In this document: piece by piece, positions 61,397 through 64,000 of the stretch | Layout of the letters: each line of letters opens with the position of its first letter | How positions within the stretch are numbered: position 1 is the first letter of the stretch | NCBI GenBank assembly: GCA_002731315.1 | Contig: PCBG01000018.1 | Span: forward strand, 29,765-93,764 | Source of the DNA: Rhodospirillaceae bacterium | Lineage (GTDB): Bacteria > Pseudomonadota > Alphaproteobacteria > Puniceispirillales > Puniceispirillaceae | DNA length: 64,000 nt | Reading direction: 5' to 3' | Notes under the pieces: generated by a model | The model's database searches: none | Seen by the model: the letters and a program-made list of their open reading frames with translations, nothing else | What the model was told of the DNA's origin: nothing | Made by a program: the position numbers and the translations under genes

Positions 61397-61754
61397 CAGC
61401 CTGTTGTTTCCTGTCGATCTCGGCGATGTCGGCCTGTTCGACGGGACGCGCCAGATTGGCCATGCTAACCCGAAGGATGCGGCGCACTTGGTGATTGCTA
61501 AGAAAATAGATGATATGACGCGCATCTCTTCGCGTTTCTAAGATCTTGGCCTTCCTCAACACAGCAAGCTGCTGCGAGACTGCATATTGCTTGAGATCGA
61601 GGACCTCGCACAACTCGCCAACCGAATGTTGCTTCAACATTAGGAGCTGGCAGATTTGCAGCCGTACTGGATGCGACAGCGCCTGGAAAACTTCCAGCAC
61701 ACTATTCGTTGTTTCCAAAGGACCGGCATCTCCGGGCTGAAATTCGCTAGCCAT
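61374..61754 (-). CDS. soxR: ArsR-family transcriptional regulator SoxR
   Basis: 126 residues from ATG at 61754, which overlaps the end of the peroxiredoxin gene; a TTG four codons earlier is the alternative. The winged helix is seen in ALSHPVRLQICQLL, SVGELCEVLDLKQYAVSQQL and RRDARHIIYFLSN. Cysteines are at positions 35 and 49. In the sulfide sensor SqrR a second cysteine near the C-terminus forms the persulfide bridge; that position is not a cysteine here. Neighbourhood and ArsR fold support a SoxR repressor of the sox genes. The effector is probably a sulfur species, but this is inferred. Confidence 0.85.
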   Translation of the reverse strand: MASEFQPGDAGPLETTNSVLEVFQALSHPVRLQICQLLMLKQHSVGELCEVLDLKQYAVSQQLAVLRKAKILETRRDARHIIYFLSNHQVRRILRVSMANLARPVEQADIAEIDRKQQAGGFGRVR

Positions 61755-62310
61755 CGAGCTGATCAACGATAGCCGCTGACAACCAGTCGTTGGATTTAAT
61801 AGCTTCCATATCTAAGGAGCTCTTCAGATATTTGTCTCCGGGCTGCCAATTAGCCGGTGTTGACAGATCATTCTGATAGGTATCAATCAAAGCCTTTTGC
61901 ACTCGCAGTAATTCGTCAATCGAACGGCCGACATACATCGGGTAATGGATTATTGCCTGGATTATCTGTTCAGGGTCAATAAAATAACAAGCCCGCATGG
62001 TAGCCGAGGTGCGGCTGGACAGATCAATCATGCCATAGGCTTTTGCAACGTCAACATCCATTCGCCCCTTGATCCATTCCAGCCAGTTGATGTGGCCGTA
62101 GATGCTGTCAACTGACAGGTCAAGAAGCTCAACGCCAAGAGCATCAAATTCACTCTTGCGGCGGGCAAGCTTAATGAATTCTGTGGTACAGACAGGTGTA
62201 AAACTTGCAGGATGGCAAAATAGCAAGGTCCAGCTGCCTTCGAATTCCGCCAGCGATAGTGCGCCTTTTGACGAGCGCGCGGCAAAATCCGGCGCGCGCC
62301 TGTCGATCAT
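61747..62310 (-). CDS. 1-Cys type peroxiredoxin (AhpC/TSA family)
   Basis: 187 residues. The peroxidatic cysteine is in HPASFTPVCTTEF. APDFAARSSKGALSL is the N-terminal signature, and the C-terminal part with PMYVGRSIDELLRVQKALIDTY matches the 1-Cys Prx6-type extension, although shortened. It reduces peroxides or sulfur-related oxidants. It overlaps soxR by 8 bp and leads the run prx-soxR-soxS, so it probably shields the cell during sulfur oxidation. It is divergent from the PhyH gene at 62533. Confidence 0.85.
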   Translation of the reverse strand: MIDRRAPDFAARSSKGALSLAEFEGSWTLLFCHPASFTPVCTTEFIKLARRKSEFDALGVELLDLSVDSIYGHINWLEWIKGRMDVDVAKAYGMIDLSSRTSATMRACYFIDPEQIIQAIIHYPMYVGRSIDELLRVQKALIDTYQNDLSTPANWQPGDKYLKSSLDMEAIKSNDWLSAAIVDQLDG

Positions 62311-62532
62311 TAAATTTGGAGCGATGACCTGAGGTGAGGTTTCTACCTAGGATCCAACATCTTCACATTCATTTACGGAGACAGATTCACAGGCACTACG
62401 TTGGCAATAAACCAAATGTTGATTTTAAGCTATGCAAAGTGGAAAAAATCAATCTTGACGCTCGCAGTTATTAAGAACAGGTTTTTCTAGAGAGTGGTTA
62501 AAAACGTAAATAGCTGCTGTGAGGTAGTGCTT

Positions 62533-63399
62533 ATGGGGTTGCTGTCAAAGGCGCAAAAGGAGACGTTCTGGCAGGACGGAGTTCTTGTTGTTGAGGATGC
62601 GGTGTTAGACATTCAGCTTGAGCAGCTGCGATCGGTCTTTTCGGGCTGGGTAGAGGAAAGTAGGCACTACACCGCGGATTATGGCGAGACGCTTGACGGG
62701 CGTGCGCGCTTCGATTTGCAGCCTGGCCACAGTGCCGAACAGCCATCTCTCCGGCGGGTGCAGTCACCTGAAGAGGTCTCGGACGTCTACGAAGAGACGA
62801 TGCGAAACGCGCATACGGTCGATTACTGTGTCGAGCTGCTTGGACCCAATATCCGCTTCCATCACGGCAAGGTGAATTCCAAGCTTCCCGGATCAGGCAC
62901 TGCCGTAAAATGGCATCAGGATTTTCCATTTCAGCCGATGACTAATGACGACATGATCACATGCCTGCTGTTCATCGATGATGTGACACCAGAAAATGGA
63001 CCGCTTGAGGTCATTCTGGGGAGCCACAAGGGGCCACTATATTCCCACTGGCAAGAAGGCGTGTTCACCGGCGCCGTAGACGACGGCATCATTGAGCCGC
63101 AGCGCGGCAAGATTACAAGCTGCACCGGCAAGGCGGGGTCCGTCTGCCTGATGCATGTTAACCTCCTTCACGGCTCGGCGCCCAATCTGACACACCGGCC
63201 ACGCACGCTTTACATCACCACTTATTGCGCGGAGGACGCCATCGAGCTGAGCCCCAATCACCTGCCAAGCCGGTTCACGCATGAGCTTGTTAGGGGCAAA
63301 GTGACTGGCACGGTTCGTTGCAGCTCGTATGCAATGGCATTGCCGGCAGTTCCCAAAGGAACATCCTTCTTCGCGCAGCAGGAAGGCGCCGACAAGTGA
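62533..63399 (+). CDS. Phytanoyl-CoA dioxygenase (PhyH) family protein
   Basis: 288 residues from ATG at 62533 with GAGGTAG upstream. The iron ligands are in KWHQDFPFQ (His, Asp) and LLHGSAPNLT (distal His); GPLEVILGSHKGPLYSH is the typical loop between them. RPRTLYITTY contains the 2-oxoglutarate-binding arginine. The gene precedes a dimethylglycine-dehydrogenase-like gene by 39 bp on the same strand, which suggests a role in amine or osmolyte breakdown. The substrate is unknown. A second PhyH gene is at 1718-2557 and a broken one at 39304-39772. Confidence 0.88.
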   Translation: MGLLSKAQKETFWQDGVLVVEDAVLDIQLEQLRSVFSGWVEESRHYTADYGETLDGRARFDLQPGHSAEQPSLRRVQSPEEVSDVYEETMRNAHTVDYCVELLGPNIRFHHGKVNSKLPGSGTAVKWHQDFPFQPMTNDDMITCLLFIDDVTPENGPLEVILGSHKGPLYSHWQEGVFTGAVDDGIIEPQRGKITSCTGKAGSVCLMHVNLLHGSAPNLTHRPRTLYITTYCAEDAIELSPNHLPSRFTHELVRGKVTGTVRCSSYAMALPAVPKGTSFFAQQEGADK

Positions 63400-63438
63400 C
63401 GCCTCTTACATATCCAAAGCTGGCATGCGGGGCGATTG

Positions 63439-64000
63439 ATGCCTGACACCCTGCCCACACACGCCCAGGCCGTCATTATTGGCGGCGGCATCCACGGCTG
63501 TTCAGTCGCCTATCATCTTGCCAAGGCCGGCTGGAGCGATGTGGTCCTGCTTGAGCGCAAGCAGCTAACAAGCGGAACGACGTGGCACGCCGCAGGACTG
63601 GTCGGTCAGCTGCAGGGCAGCCATGCCACCACCGCTTTTGCAAGCTATGGTGTCGAGCTTTTGCAGGAGATCGAAAAGGAGACAGGCCAGGATCCCGGGT
63701 TTCGACAAAACGGTTCCATTTCCATTGCCTTGAACGACCAGCGCCTGGCCGAACTCAGACGCAAGGCTGACTTCGCCAGCCTGTTCGATGTTAAGGCATC
63801 TTTCATGGAAACGGCAGAGATTGCCGAGCGCTGGCCACTGATGAATGCCGAGGGGGTGCTTGGCGGTATTTTTATGCCAGGTGATGGCGCTGCCAATCCG
63901 AGCGACCTGACACGGGCGCTGGCGAAAGGGGCGCGCATGAATGGTGCGCGCATGTTTGAGCACACGATTGTTGAAGAGGTTTTGACAGATGATGGAAAAG
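63439..64000 (+). CDS. FAD-dependent dehydrogenase (dimethylglycine/sarcosine dehydrogenase-like), 5' part
   Basis: 187 codons are visible before the window ends. The FAD motif AVIIGGGIHGCSVAYHLA is at about residues 11-28, VVLLERKQLTSGTTWHAAGLVGQL holds the covalent-flavin-type histidine region (TWHAAG), and the remainder follows the DAO family with SISIALNDQRLAELRRK. The GTTWHAAG stretch is typical of dimethylglycine dehydrogenases with C-terminal GcvT-like domains. The start ATG is 39 bp after the PhyH gene, so an operon is likely. The catalytic C-terminal part and a possible folate-binding domain lie outside the window. Confidence 0.85.
   Translation, partial: MPDTLPTHAQAVIIGGGIHGCSVAYHLAKAGWSDVVLLERKQLTSGTTWHAAGLVGQLQGSHATTAFASYGVELLQEIEKETGQDPGFRQNGSISIALNDQRLAELRRKADFASLFDVKASFMETAEIAERWPLMNAEGVLGGIFMPGDGAANPSDLTRALAKGARMNGARMFEHTIVEEVLTDDGK

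Noticed and set aside
1..64000. CRISPR arrays, tRNA or rRNA genes, insertion sequences and prophage genes
   Set aside because: I looked in the intergenic regions and saw no regular direct repeats, cloverleaf patterns with CCA-type ends, transposase motifs or phage structural genes.

Overview
The window looks like a chromosomal segment of a marine heterotrophic alphaproteobacterium with moderate GC. A SAR116/Puniceispirillum-like origin is my inference. It rests on the combination of an Entner-Doudoroff glucose operon, a DmdA-type (DMSP demethylase family) gene, thiosulfate-oxidising sox genes, a sulfatase and several phytanoyl-CoA-dioxygenase and sarcosine/dimethylglycine-dehydrogenase-like genes. 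No rRNA, tRNA, CRISPR array, insertion sequence or prophage is visible. Almost every stretch is small-molecule catabolism and transport.

Layout. (1) 1-2.6 kb: the end of dinB, then pobA and a PhyH dioxygenase on the minus strand. (2) 2.7-11.3 kb: a ROK regulator diverges from gap-zwf-edd-eda, followed by an MFS carrier and convergent glk. This is a nearly complete Entner-Doudoroff locus without pgl, and two palindromes sit in the regulator/operon gap. (3) 11.6-19.9 kb: two alpha/beta hydrolases converge on a Dpp-type ABC importer whose fused ATPase carries an in-frame amber codon near its C-terminus. (4) 20.0-28.7 kb: a catabolic operon (FMN alpha-hydroxyacid dehydrogenase, TPP enzyme, transthyretin/HIUase-like protein, DmdA-like protein, membrane di-iron desaturase, TIM-barrel protein), with an MttB-family methyltransferase and a frameshifted thioesterase that diverge around a perfect 26-bp palindrome. 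(5) 28.6-36.8 kb: an EamA exporter, a kinase, a GAF-protein bicistron, PPK2, a uronate dehydrogenase/lactonase pair, pirin and a winged-helix regulator. (6) 36.9-47.1 kb: a decay-rich stretch with remnants of an isopropylmalate-dehydrogenase-family gene, a PhyH gene, a cNMP-binding protein and ugpC, between intact sulfatase, FAD oxidoreductase, methyltransferase, Gfo/Idh/MocA, MBL-fold, MFS and ugpQ genes. (7) 47.1-52.5 kb: an aldehyde dehydrogenase, an acetolactate-synthase-like enzyme and an FMN glutamate-synthase-like protein. (8) 52.8-62.3 kb: a decayed adenylate cyclase, then the sulfur-oxidation locus, fccAB in one direction and prx-soxR-soxS-soxYZCD-pseudoazurin-soxB in the other. soxXA is absent here. 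(9) 62.5-64 kb: another PhyH dioxygenase and a truncated FAD-dependent dehydrogenase.

Two themes deserve attention. First, at least seven genes are interrupted by single-base shifts, in-frame stops or internal deletions, which means either real recent decay or sequence errors. Second, several intergenic palindromes sit where operators are expected, notably three related ACAT/ATGT inverted repeats in front of fccA, fccB and soxY.
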